Assembly (NCBI RefSeq): GCF_014649735.1
Contig: NZ_BMTP01000007.1
Span: forward strand, 336,469 to 400,468
Source of the DNA: Streptomyces lavendofoliae
Lineage (GTDB): Bacteria > Actinomycetota > Actinomycetes > Streptomycetales > Streptomycetaceae
DNA length: 64,000 nt
Direction of reading: 5' to 3'
The translations under genes and the position numbers were made by a program. Below the pieces are notes generated by a model, which was not told the origin of the DNA, made no database searches, and worked only from the letters and a program-made list of their open reading frames with translations. Below are positions 34,565 through 42,384 of the stretch, piece by piece; position 1 is the first letter of the stretch, and every line of letters begins with the position of its first letter.

Positions 34565-35869
34565 ATGCGCGCACTCTTCCGCGGGTTCCGCGGCCGGGCC
34601 CTGCTGGTCGCCGCCGTCGTGGCGCTCACCGCCGCCCCGGCCGCCGGGTGCGGCCCGGGCGGCGGCGACCCGGCCGGCCGGACCGTCCTGACCGTGGGTC
34701 TCTTCGGGTCGTTCGGCTACGAGGAGGCCGGGCTGTACGACGCGTACACGCGGCTCCACCCGGACGTGGTGATCAAGCAGACGTCCATCCAGCGCAACGA
34801 GAACTACTACCCGCAGCTCCTCACCCACCTCGTGAGCGACAGCGGACTCGCCGACGTCCAGGCGGTCGAGGCCATCAACATCGCGGAGGTCACCGCCACC
34901 CAGGCGGACCGGCTGGAGGACCTGGGCCGGGCCCCGGGGGTGCGCCGCGCGGACTTCCTGCCGTGGAAGTGGCGGCAGGCCACCACCCGGGACGGCCGCA
35001 CGGTCGGCCTGGGCACCGACATCGGGCCGCAGGCCGTCTGCTACCGCAAGGACCTCTTCGCCCGGGCCGGGCTCCCCACCGACCGCGACGCGGTCGGCCG
35101 GCTGTGGGCGGGCGACTGGCGCCGGTACCTGGGGACGGGCAAGCGGTACCGGGACCGGGCTCCGGCGGGCACCTCCTTCGTGGACTCGGCCTCCGGGGTC
35201 CTGTCGGCCATCACCGGCGGCAGCGCCCGGCGGTACTACGACGAGGACGGCACCGTCGTCTACAAGTCGAACCCCGCCGTGCGGGAGGCGTGGGACATCG
35301 CCGCCGCGTTCGCCACCGAGGGCCTGACGGCCCGGCTCCAGCAGTTCACCCCCTCCTGGGACCAGGCGTACGCCAACGGGACCTTCGCCACCGTCTCCTG
35401 CCCGGCCTGGATGCTCGGCTACATCGAGGACAAGGCGGGCCCGGCCGCCGAGGACGTGTGGGACGTGGCCGCCGCGCCCCGGCCCGCCAACTGGGGCGGC
35501 TCCTTCCTCGTCGTACCGAAGTCCGGCCGGCACCGCGCCGAGGCGGCGAGGCTGGCCGCGTGGCTGACGGCGCCCGCGCAGCAGGCGCGGCTGTTCGAAC
35601 GGCGCGGCAGCTTCCCGAGCGCTTCCGCCGCCCACGCCCTCCCGGCGGTCGCCGGCGCCCGGCACCCGTACTTCGGCGACGCCCCGATCGGCCGGATCTT
35701 CACCCGTGCCGCCCGGGGCGTCCCGGTCACGATCCTCGGCCCCAAGGACCTGGTCATCGCGCAGAACCTGGCCGACGTCGGGATGCTGCAGGTCGACCAG
35801 CGGGGCCGGCGGCCCGAGGACGGCTGGGACGCGGCCGTCCGGACCATCGACAACGCGCTGGACCTGTGA
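34565..35869 (+). CDS. Second sugar-binding lipoprotein, CebE paralogue
   Basis: A 434-residue solute-binding lipoprotein. Signal peptide with lipobox AAGC near residue 29. Side-by-side reading with CebE shows a clear paralogue: VGLFGSFGYEEAG, LADVQAVEAINIAEVTA, GLGTDIGPQAVCYRKDLFAR, CPAWMLGYIEDKAGPAAEDV and NWGGSFLVVPKSGRHRAEAA. Identity is moderate, so the ligand may differ from that of CebE. It is coupled to two permease genes by GTGA overlaps. No CebR box precedes it, so regulation differs from the first transporter or depends on read-through from bglC. Confidence 0.92.
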   Translation: MRALFRGFRGRALLVAAVVALTAAPAAGCGPGGGDPAGRTVLTVGLFGSFGYEEAGLYDAYTRLHPDVVIKQTSIQRNENYYPQLLTHLVSDSGLADVQAVEAINIAEVTATQADRLEDLGRAPGVRRADFLPWKWRQATTRDGRTVGLGTDIGPQAVCYRKDLFARAGLPTDRDAVGRLWAGDWRRYLGTGKRYRDRAPAGTSFVDSASGVLSAITGGSARRYYDEDGTVVYKSNPAVREAWDIAAAFATEGLTARLQQFTPSWDQAYANGTFATVSCPAWMLGYIEDKAGPAAEDVWDVAAAPRPANWGGSFLVVPKSGRHRAEAARLAAWLTAPAQQARLFERRGSFPSASAAHALPAVAGARHPYFGDAPIGRIFTRAARGVPVTILGPKDLVIAQNLADVGMLQVDQRGRRPEDGWDAAVRTIDNALDL

Positions 35870-36834
35870 CCGGCATGCTGAGCGGCACGACGGCCCCCGT
35901 GTCCGGCCCCCGTGCGGAGCGGACCGCCCGGCGCGGCCGGACGCACCGGTGGGCGGCGCGGTGGAGCCCGTACGCGTACCTCGCGCCGTTCTTCGTGTTC
36001 TTCGCGGCGTTCGGGCTCTTCCCGCTCCTCTACACGGGCTGGGCCTCGCTGCACCGGGTGGAGCTGACCGCGCCCACCGACATGGAGTGGGTGGGGCTGC
36101 GGAACTACTCCCGGCTGCTCACCGACGAGTTCTTCTGGAACGCGCTGCGGAACACGGTCACCATCGGCCTGATGTCGACCGTGCCGCAACTGCTCATGGC
36201 GCTGGGCATCGCGCACCTGCTGCACCACCGGCTGCGCGGCTCGACGTTCTTCCGGGTCGTCGCCCTCACCCCGTACGCCACCTCGGTCGCCGCCGCGACG
36301 CTCGTCTTCGTGCTGCTCTTCGGCAGGGACTTCGGGCTGGTCAACTGGGCGCTCGGGCTGGCCGGCGCCGATCCGGTCGACTGGCAGAACGGCCGGTGGA
36401 CCTCGCAGTTCGCGGTGTCCACCATCGTCATCTGGCGGTGGACCGGCTACAACGCGCTGATCTACCTCGCCGCTCTCCAGGCCGTCCCCGGCGAGCTGTA
36501 CGAGTCGGCGGCGCTGGACGGAGCCTCCCGCTGGCGGCAGTTCGCGCACGTCACCGTGCCGTCGCTGCGGCCGACGATCCTGTTCACGTGCGTCGTGTCG
36601 ACGATCGGCGCCACCCAGCTGTTCGGCGAGCCGCTGTTGTTCAACGGCAGCGCGGGCGCGACGGGCGGCTCGGACCACCAGTTCCAGACGCTGGGGCTGT
36701 ACCTGTACGAGCAGGGGTGGGTGAACCTGCACCTGGGCCGCGCCTCGGCGATCGCGTGGGCGATGTTCCTGATCCTGCTGCTCGCCGGGGCGGTCGTCGC
36801 GCTGGCGGGCGCGTACCGGAGGAGGACGGGGTGA
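35866..36834 (+). CDS. Sugar ABC permease, CebF paralogue
   Basis: A 322-residue MalF-type permease closely resembling CebF (YLAPFFVFFAAFGLFPLLYT; EAA loop ESAALDGASRWRQFAHVTVP). Start is GTG at 35866, overlapping the preceding stop; an ATG at 35875 is an alternative. The N-terminal disordered stretch is shorter than in CebF. It overlaps the next permease by GTGA. Confidence 0.92.
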   Translation: MTGMLSGTTAPVSGPRAERTARRGRTHRWAARWSPYAYLAPFFVFFAAFGLFPLLYTGWASLHRVELTAPTDMEWVGLRNYSRLLTDEFFWNALRNTVTIGLMSTVPQLLMALGIAHLLHHRLRGSTFFRVVALTPYATSVAAATLVFVLLFGRDFGLVNWALGLAGADPVDWQNGRWTSQFAVSTIVIWRWTGYNALIYLAALQAVPGELYESAALDGASRWRQFAHVTVPSLRPTILFTCVVSTIGATQLFGEPLLFNGSAGATGGSDHQFQTLGLYLYEQGWVNLHLGRASAIAWAMFLILLLAGAVVALAGAYRRRTG

Positions 36835-37655
36835 GGCAACGGGCCCGCGCGGGGGTGCTGACGTACGCCGCGCTGATCGTGCTGACCGTGGTGTCGCTGT
36901 TCCCGCTCGTGTGGACGGCGGTCGCGGCGTCCGGCAGCAACGGCCGGCTGGCGCGGACACCGCCGCCCCTCTGGTTCGGGGACGACCTGCCGGAGAACCT
37001 GGCCGCCGCCTGGACGGACGCCGCCATGGGGACGGCGCTGCTCAACACGACGATCGTGGCGGGCACGGTCGCGGCGGGCACGGTCCTGTTCTCCACGCTC
37101 GCCGGCTTCGCCTTCGCCAAGCTGCGTTTCCGCTTCAAGGACCTGCTTCTGCTGCTGGTGGTCGGCACGATGATGGTGCCGCCGCAGCTCAGTGTCGTCC
37201 CGCTGTTCATGCTGGTCGCCGAGCTGTCCTGGACGGACCGGCTCCAGTCGGTCGTCCTGCCGGCCCTGGTGAGCGGCTTCGGGGTGTTCTTCATGCGCCA
37301 GTACCTGGTGACGGCGCTGCCCACCGAGCTGGTCGAGGCGGCCCGGGTGGACGGGGCGAGCGGCCCGAGGGTGATGTGGCACGTCGTCTTCCCGGCGGCC
37401 CGGCCGGCGATGGCGGTCCTGGCCATGCTGACGTTCGTGATGTCCTGGAACGACTTCTTCTGGCCGATCATCGCCCTCACCCAGAGCAACCCGACGGTCC
37501 AGGTGGCGCTGACCGGCCTCGGCCGGGGCTACATCCCCGACCAGTCGGTCATCATGGCGGGCGCCCTGCTGGGCACCCTGCCCCTGCTGCTGGTGTTCGT
37601 GGTGTTCGGCCGCCGGATCGTCGGCGGCATCATGCAGGGCGCGGTGAAGGGGTGA
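36831..37655 (+). CDS. Sugar ABC permease, CebG paralogue
   Basis: A 274-residue MalG-type permease (first helix VLTYAALIVLTVVSLFPLVW; EAA loop EAARVDGASGPRVMWHVVFP; end GRRIVGGIMQGAVKG). It completes a second CebEFG-like importer without an ATPase gene. A short non-coding stretch with a chitinase remnant on the other strand follows. Confidence 0.93.
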   Translation: MRQRARAGVLTYAALIVLTVVSLFPLVWTAVAASGSNGRLARTPPPLWFGDDLPENLAAAWTDAAMGTALLNTTIVAGTVAAGTVLFSTLAGFAFAKLRFRFKDLLLLLVVGTMMVPPQLSVVPLFMLVAELSWTDRLQSVVLPALVSGFGVFFMRQYLVTALPTELVEAARVDGASGPRVMWHVVFPAARPAMAVLAMLTFVMSWNDFFWPIIALTQSNPTVQVALTGLGRGYIPDQSVIMAGALLGTLPLLLVFVVFGRRIVGGIMQGAVKG

Positions 37656-37699
37656 GCGCGGGGCGGGAGGAGGGGCGGGCCCGGCCGGATTGCCGGAGG

Positions 37700-37870
37700 G
37701 GTGGCCAGCGGTAGGCGGCGAACGCCTTGGTGAAGGCCGGCGGCTGCTGGAGGATCGGGCTGCGCGGCGTCGTCGACCGTGAAGACCTCGGTGGTGACGT
37801 CGTTGACGCCGATCATCGGCGTGACGGCGACCGTCTTCCACGCCGCCGCGTCCGGGAGCCCGAGTCTGAG
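37700..37870 (-). pseudogene. Remnant of a GH18 chitinase C-terminal region
   Basis: On the minus strand, one frame reads LPDAAAWKTVAVTPMIGVND followed by VTTEVFTVDDAAQ, matching the barrel end of actinobacterial GH18 chitinases (the VTPMIG-ND and EIFT-DA-Q pattern). Directly after, in another frame, comes PILQQPPAFTKAFAAYRW, which resembles the family C-terminus. The ~60 residues normally between (with the SMWS motif) are missing, and upstream of 37870 the similarity ends. So both the N-terminus and an internal segment are lost. Assignment is from motif memory. Confidence 0.55.
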
Positions 37871-37956
37871 GGGCGGTCGTTGCGAACCTTAGGCTCCGCT
37901 CAAGGAAGCCATGGGAGCCGATCAATGCGGGCGAGCGGTCAGTGCTGGACGAGCGG

Positions 37957-39342
37957 TCAGTGCTGGGCGCGGAGCCGCCGGCGCTTCACGCGGTGTCCGC
38001 GCCTGCGGCCCTCGGAGGGGCCGCGCCACCCGTCCAGCCCGATCCAGACGCGGACCTCCGTACCGCCGAGGACGGAGCGCCCGATGCGTACGTCCCCGCC
38101 GGTCGACTCGGCGACCCGGCGCACGATGTCCAGCCCGAGCCCCGTCGAACCGTCCCGCGCCCCGCTGTTGCCGCGCGCCATGGCGGCCTCCGGGTCGGCG
38201 ATGCCGGGCCCCGCGTCCGAGACGAGGACGATGACGGCGTCGTCCCCGTTGTGCACGTCCACCGAGAAGGCGGTGCCCTCCGGGGTGTGGCGGAAGACGT
38301 TGCCGAGCAGGGCGTCGAGCGCGGCGACCAGCTCCGGGCGGGCGACGGGGATGCGGACGGGGCGGTCGACGCCCGCGAGGCGCACCGTACGGCCCTCGTC
38401 CTCGGCGAGCGCCGACCAGAACTCCATCCGCTCCCGCACCACTTCGGAGGCGTCGCACCCGGCACCGGGTCCGGCCGGCTGGGTCTGCGGCTTGGCCTCC
38501 CGGGCCGTACGGATGATGGTGTCGACCTCACGCTCCAGTTGCGCCACGGCCGCCCGCGTCTGTTCGGCGGCCGGCCCGTCGCCGAGCGATGCGGTGTTGA
38601 GGCGCAGCACCGTCAGCGGCGTACGGAGCCGGTGGGACAGGTCGGCGGCCAGCTCGCGTTCGTTGGCGAGGAGCTGGACGACCTGGTCGGCCATGGAGTT
38701 GAAGGCGATGGCGGCGGACTTCAGCTCGGTGGGCCCGTCCTCCGGGACGCGCGCGCCGAGCTTGCCCTCCCCCAGCTCGTGGGCCGCGTGCGCGAGCCGC
38801 TGGGCGGGCCGCACCATGCGGACGCCGAGCCGGTCGGCGACGGCGACCGAGCCGACGACCAGTCCGGCGCCCACGCCGGCGAGGATCAGCCACGCGGTGG
38901 CCAGGCCGTTGGTGACCTCGCCCTCGGGGACGAACACCTCGACGATCGCGATCTGGCCGGTGCTGATGGCGGTCGGCTGGAGCAGCGCGAAACCGCCGGG
39001 CACCTCGGTGAGGGAGGCCCTCGGTACGCGCTGGACGGTGGCCAGGTCCTTCGTGGCGGCCCGGCCCGTGCCGATCTCCGTGGGCCCGGCGCCCGGGGAC
39101 GCCGGGATGTGCACGGCCAGGCGCCCGGCGGCGCCCGCCTGGGTGGAGGCGACGGCCCGGTCGAGCTGGGCGCGGTCGGTGGTGATGGACAGGGAGGTGC
39201 CGATGGCGGCGGCCTGCCGTTCGGCGTTGGTGAAGGCCCGGTCGCGGGCCATCTCCTTGATGACGAGCCCCAGGGGCACGGCGAACGCGACCACGACCAT
39301 CACCGTGACGGCCAGCGCCACCTTCACCAGCGCCCACCTCAC
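37957..39342 (-). CDS. Two-component sensor histidine kinase
   Basis: A 461-residue membrane kinase. GTG at 39342 overlaps the response-regulator stop. Two membrane helices (residues ~5-28 and ~140-162) flank an extracellular sensor of about 110 residues; a HAMP region follows (RPAQRLAHAAHELGEGKLGA). The H-box is ELAADLSHRLRTPLTVLRL with phospho-acceptor His237. The ATPase shows the N-box GNVFRHTPEG, G1 SDAGPGI and G2 GSTGLGLDIV. The C-terminus ends in a short basic tail. It phosphorylates the adjacent OmpR-type regulator; the signal is unknown. Confidence 0.93.
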   Translation of the reverse strand: MRWALVKVALAVTVMVVVAFAVPLGLVIKEMARDRAFTNAERQAAAIGTSLSITTDRAQLDRAVASTQAGAAGRLAVHIPASPGAGPTEIGTGRAATKDLATVQRVPRASLTEVPGGFALLQPTAISTGQIAIVEVFVPEGEVTNGLATAWLILAGVGAGLVVGSVAVADRLGVRMVRPAQRLAHAAHELGEGKLGARVPEDGPTELKSAAIAFNSMADQVVQLLANERELAADLSHRLRTPLTVLRLNTASLGDGPAAEQTRAAVAQLEREVDTIIRTAREAKPQTQPAGPGAGCDASEVVRERMEFWSALAEDEGRTVRLAGVDRPVRIPVARPELVAALDALLGNVFRHTPEGTAFSVDVHNGDDAVIVLVSDAGPGIADPEAAMARGNSGARDGSTGLGLDIVRRVAESTGGDVRIGRSVLGGTEVRVWIGLDGWRGPSEGRRRGHRVKRRRLRAQH

Positions 39343-40025
39343 CGCGGCGGCTCCAGCTTCACGCCGACGCCCCGCAGGGTGTGCAGGTAGCGCGGGTCGG
39401 CGGCGGTCTCGCCCAGTTTGCGCCGCAGCCACGACAGGTGGACGTCGATGGTCTGGTCGTCCCCGTACGACTGCTGCCACACCTCGGCGAGCAGCTCCTT
39501 GCGGGGCACGACCACGCCGGGGCGGCCGGCCAGGAACGCCAGGAGGTCGAACTCGCGCCGCGTCAGGTCCAGCCGGACGCCGTCCAGTTCGGCCTGGCGC
39601 CGCAGCGGATCGACGGTGAGCCCGCCGACGCGCAGGACACTGCTGGGCGGGGCCTCGCCGGCGGCGCGGGAGCGGCGCAACACGGCGGCCATCCGCGCGG
39701 ACAGGTGCTCCACGGAGAACGGCTTGGTGAGGTAGTCGTCGGCTCCGTCGTTGAGGAGCCGTACGATCTCGGCCTCGTCGTCCCGCGCGGTCGCGATGAT
39801 CACCGGTACGTCGGTGATGCCGCGGAGCATCTTCAGCGCCTCTGACCCGTCCAGATCGGGCAGTCCGAGGTCCAGGATGACGACGTCGAAGCGGACGTGG
39901 GCGACCTCGCGCAGCGCCTCCAGTGCCGTGCCGACGCTCCGTACGGTGTGGGAGGCCTCGGTCAGGTGCCGGATGAGGGCGGAGCGCACGAACTGGTCGT
40001 CCTCGACCACGAGCACACTTGCCAT
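39339..40025 (-). CDS. Two-component response regulator, OmpR/PhoB family
   Basis: A 228-residue regulator: receiver domain (residues 3-118; acidic pocket Glu8-Asp9-Asp10, phospho-acceptor Asp52 in VILDLGLPD, Lys in YLTKPF) and winged-helix DNA-binding domain (LDLTRREFDLLAFLAGRPG, YGDDQTIDVHLSWLRRKLGE). Start ATG at 40025. It is first in the operon; the kinase is coupled by a 4-base overlap. Function of the pair is not assignable from sequence. Confidence 0.94.
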   Translation of the reverse strand: MASVLVVEDDQFVRSALIRHLTEASHTVRSVGTALEALREVAHVRFDVVILDLGLPDLDGSEALKMLRGITDVPVIIATARDDEAEIVRLLNDGADDYLTKPFSVEHLSARMAAVLRRSRAAGEAPPSSVLRVGGLTVDPLRRQAELDGVRLDLTRREFDLLAFLAGRPGVVVPRKELLAEVWQQSYGDDQTIDVHLSWLRRKLGETAADPRYLHTLRGVGVKLEPPR

Positions 40026-40103
40026 GGGCGGCACCGTACGCCATAAGGCGGAATGAGGGGGACCGGTGTTGACCTCCGGGACGCGTGGTGCAGGATGACC
40101 CGG

Positions 40104-40658
40104 ATGCGTAGAGGACTCCTGCACGCCGTGGCGTGGTCGCTCGCCACGGGCGCGGCGGTCACTCTGTCGTGGTGGGGCGTGCACACCGTGATGGCCGGGA
40201 CGGCGTACGACCCGCCGCGCGCCCTGCCGATCACCGCCGACCGCCCGGCGACGACCCCGAGCACGTCGCCGCGGGTTTCGTCCACCCGGCGCCCGGAGCC
40301 TTCCCCGACGCCCACGGCACCGAGTCCCACGCCGCCCCCGGCGACCTCGTCCGCCCCGGACCGCGAGCCGCCGGCCGCTCCCTCGCGCCCGCCGGCCCCC
40401 GCGCCGCCGCCGTCGAGCACGCCGCCCGCGAGCGACGGCCAGGTGAAGAGCTACACCGTCGACGGCGGCCGGGTGGTGTTCGACATCGGCGCGGCGTCGG
40501 CGGAGCTGGTGTCGGCGACGCCCGCCCCCGGCTGGCAGATGCAGGTGTGGAAGCAGCCGACGTACATCCGGGTGACGTTCGGCCGGGACGGCAAGGAGAT
40601 CGACGTCTTCTGCACGTGGCACGACCACGCGCCGATGGTGCAGATCGACGAGCGGTAG
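40104..40658 (+). CDS. Membrane-anchored extracytoplasmic protein of unknown function
   Basis: A 184-residue protein. ATG at 40104 has AGGA 8 bases upstream; 40095 is an alternative start. One N-terminal membrane segment (LLHAVAWSLATGAAVTLSWW) is followed by a long Pro/Ser/Thr-rich spacer (about residues 40-118) typical of cell-wall-spanning linkers. A ~65-residue C-terminal domain follows (VKSYTVDGGRVVFDIGAASA, GWQMQVWKQPTYIRVTFGRD). No family is recognised. It is divergent from the two-component operon and could be its target or sensor partner, which is speculation. Confidence 0.75.
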   Translation: MRRGLLHAVAWSLATGAAVTLSWWGVHTVMAGTAYDPPRALPITADRPATTPSTSPRVSSTRRPEPSPTPTAPSPTPPPATSSAPDREPPAAPSRPPAPAPPPSSTPPASDGQVKSYTVDGGRVVFDIGAASAELVSATPAPGWQMQVWKQPTYIRVTFGRDGKEIDVFCTWHDHAPMVQIDER

Positions 40659-40659
40659 A

Positions 40660-40679
40660 GGCCCGGCCGCCGCCGGGCC
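40660..40679. terminator. Short bidirectional hairpin
   Basis: An 8-bp stem (40660-40667 with 40672-40679) and 4-base loop in the 28-base gap between convergent genes. Confidence 0.45.
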
Positions 40680-40686
40680 GGCCGGC

Positions 40687-41553
40687 TCACCGGAACGCGG
40701 AGGCGGGCGGGGCGGGCGAGTCCTTGGCGCTCGCGTCGGTGACGACGGCCGCCCCGCCCGTGAAGTCGGTCAGCTCCCGGCCGTGCACCACGCGCCCCGG
40801 GTGCGGGTCGGTCGCGACCCGCCGGGTCAGCTCCGCGACGGGCAGCGCCGTGTGGGAGGCGAGGAGGACGGCGTTGCCGAAGAGGCGCCCGCGCAGCACG
40901 GCCGGGTCGGCGGCGAGCGCGAGTTCGGGGAAGACGGCGGCGGCGGTGGCGATCTGGCCGCGCAGGTGGGCCAGGGGCGGCCCGTCGGCGAGGTTGGCGG
41001 CGTAGTGCCCGCCGGGCGCGAGGACGCGCAGCACCTCGGCGAGGAACTCGGTGCTGGTGAGGTGCGCGGGGGTGCGGGCGCCGCTGAAGACGTCCGCGAC
41101 GACCAGGTCCGCCCAGCCGTCCGGCAGCTTGCCGAGCCCGGCGCGGGCGTCGGCGGCGCGTACCCGGACGCGGGCGCCGGGGTCGAGCGGCAGCTCCCGG
41201 CGGACCAGGGTGACGAGGGCCTCGTCGACCTCGACGACCTGCTGGGTGGAGCGGGGCCGGGTGGCGGCGACGTACCGGGCGAGCGTGAAGGCGCCGCCGC
41301 CGAGGTGGAGGGCCTTCAGGGGGCGGCCCGGCGGGGCGACGAGGTCGATCACATGGCCGAGCCGCCGCTGGTAGGCGAACTCCAGCCGGTCCGGCTCGTC
41401 CAGGTCCACGTGCGACTGGGGCGCCCCGTCGAGGACCAGGGTCCAGGCCCTCGCCCGCTGGGGGTCGGGTATGAGCTCGGCGACCCCGCCGGCCACGGTC
41501 TCGACGACGGCCTCGGGCCCCGCCGCCCGCCCGCGCCGCTTGTTCCTTGCCAT
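40687..41553 (-). CDS. Spermidine synthase-like SAM-dependent protein
   Basis: A 288-residue protein of the polyamine-synthase/methyltransferase fold. ATG at 41553 gives MARNKRRGRAAG; the frame is open to 41592 but with poor coding character. The SAM or decarboxy-SAM loop is ALHLGGGAFTLARYVA, the next acidic residue pair lies in VVEVDEALVTLV, and ADLVVADVFSG holds the Asp at the aminopropyl-transfer position. The second acceptor Asp of true spermidine synthases is not evident, so the substrate is open. These fused-domain-free homologues are common in actinobacteria and their reaction is usually unproven. Confidence 0.85.
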   Translation of the reverse strand: MARNKRRGRAAGPEAVVETVAGGVAELIPDPQRARAWTLVLDGAPQSHVDLDEPDRLEFAYQRRLGHVIDLVAPPGRPLKALHLGGGAFTLARYVAATRPRSTQQVVEVDEALVTLVRRELPLDPGARVRVRAADARAGLGKLPDGWADLVVADVFSGARTPAHLTSTEFLAEVLRVLAPGGHYAANLADGPPLAHLRGQIATAAAVFPELALAADPAVLRGRLFGNAVLLASHTALPVAELTRRVATDPHPGRVVHGRELTDFTGGAAVVTDASAKDSPAPPASAFR

Positions 41554-41619
41554 CCGGCCATTATCGGTCGTCCCGCCCGGCCCCTGCCCCACGGCGGCCG
41601 GCGGAGGACTCGCGACGGC

Positions 41620-41672
41620 GGCCGCGGGCCGGTGGACGCGGCGGAGGAGGCGCCGTCCACCGGCCCGCGGCC
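41620..41672 (-). terminator. 19-bp hairpin terminator
   Basis: A perfect 19-bp stem (41620-41638 with 41654-41672) with a 15-base loop, just after the stop of the minus-strand gene at 41680. Confidence 0.75.
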
Positions 41673-41679
41673 ACCGCCC

Positions 41680-42132
41680 TCACCGGCAGTTGTCGGCGGC
41701 CTCGATCAGGCGGGCGGCCTCACCGAGGGCTTCGCGGAGCACCACCGGGTCGGTGACCGGGCCGGTGTCGTCCGGTGGGAGCAGCCAGCCGGTACCGGAG
41801 GCGGGGGGCTCCGGCTCGGACCCCGGGAGGGGCGGGATCCGCAGCCCCCGCCCGGAGGTCCGGGTGCAGGCGCTGCCGGGCATGTCCCAGCCGGCGGCGG
41901 TGCCCGGCGGCACCAGGAAGCCCAGGGTGTCGCACGAGCCGTCGTGCAGCACCGGCCCGACCAGTGGGGCGCCGCCGCGGCGCAGGATGTCGACGGCCTC
42001 CAGGCCCTGCCGGGCCGGGACGGTCACCAGATCGCAGGGTTCGCCCTCTTCGGGCGGGGCACTCGCGTCCGGCGTCGGCCAGTGCTCCGCGGTGGTACCC
42101 GACGCACCGCCGGACTGCGGGTTCGCCTGCAT
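41680..42132 (-). CDS. Conserved hypothetical protein, 150 residues
   Basis: ATG at 42132 is preceded by GGAGGT at 4 bases, so it is preferred over the longer open frame to 42201. The protein is soluble and has a disordered Ser/Pro/Glu-rich N-terminus. A conserved core follows (DLVTVPARQGLEAVDILRRG, VLHDGSCDTLGFLVPPGTA, SACTRTSGRGL) and then GTGWLLPPDDTGPVTDPVVL. The core pattern recalls the small Streptomyces proteins paired with HTH regulators and distantly the N-terminal part of Prim-Pol proteins, but no catalytic residues are apparent. It is divergent from the HTH/TPR regulator gene, suggesting a functional pair. Confidence 0.75.
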   Translation of the reverse strand: MQANPQSGGASGTTAEHWPTPDASAPPEEGEPCDLVTVPARQGLEAVDILRRGGAPLVGPVLHDGSCDTLGFLVPPGTAAGWDMPGSACTRTSGRGLRIPPLPGSEPEPPASGTGWLLPPDDTGPVTDPVVLREALGEAARLIEAADNCR

Positions 42133-42384
42133 GCCGACCTCCAACAAGGGATCCCTCCTCGCTCGAGTCCCCGTGTGGAGACACGTGGCGTCTCTCCACA
42201 TGGTTCAACGCTCCCGCGCGTCAACGGCTACGGCGGCACGCCGCCGCAAAGGATGGCAGTTCATGGCGGATCACGCGCGAGATATCCGATTTGCAGGCGA
42301 ACTCTGTGTATCCGGCCTGTCACACCAGGTACGTTCTAGCCCCGCCGGAACAACGGCACGCGGTACGCGGGAGAGGGCTCGGCC

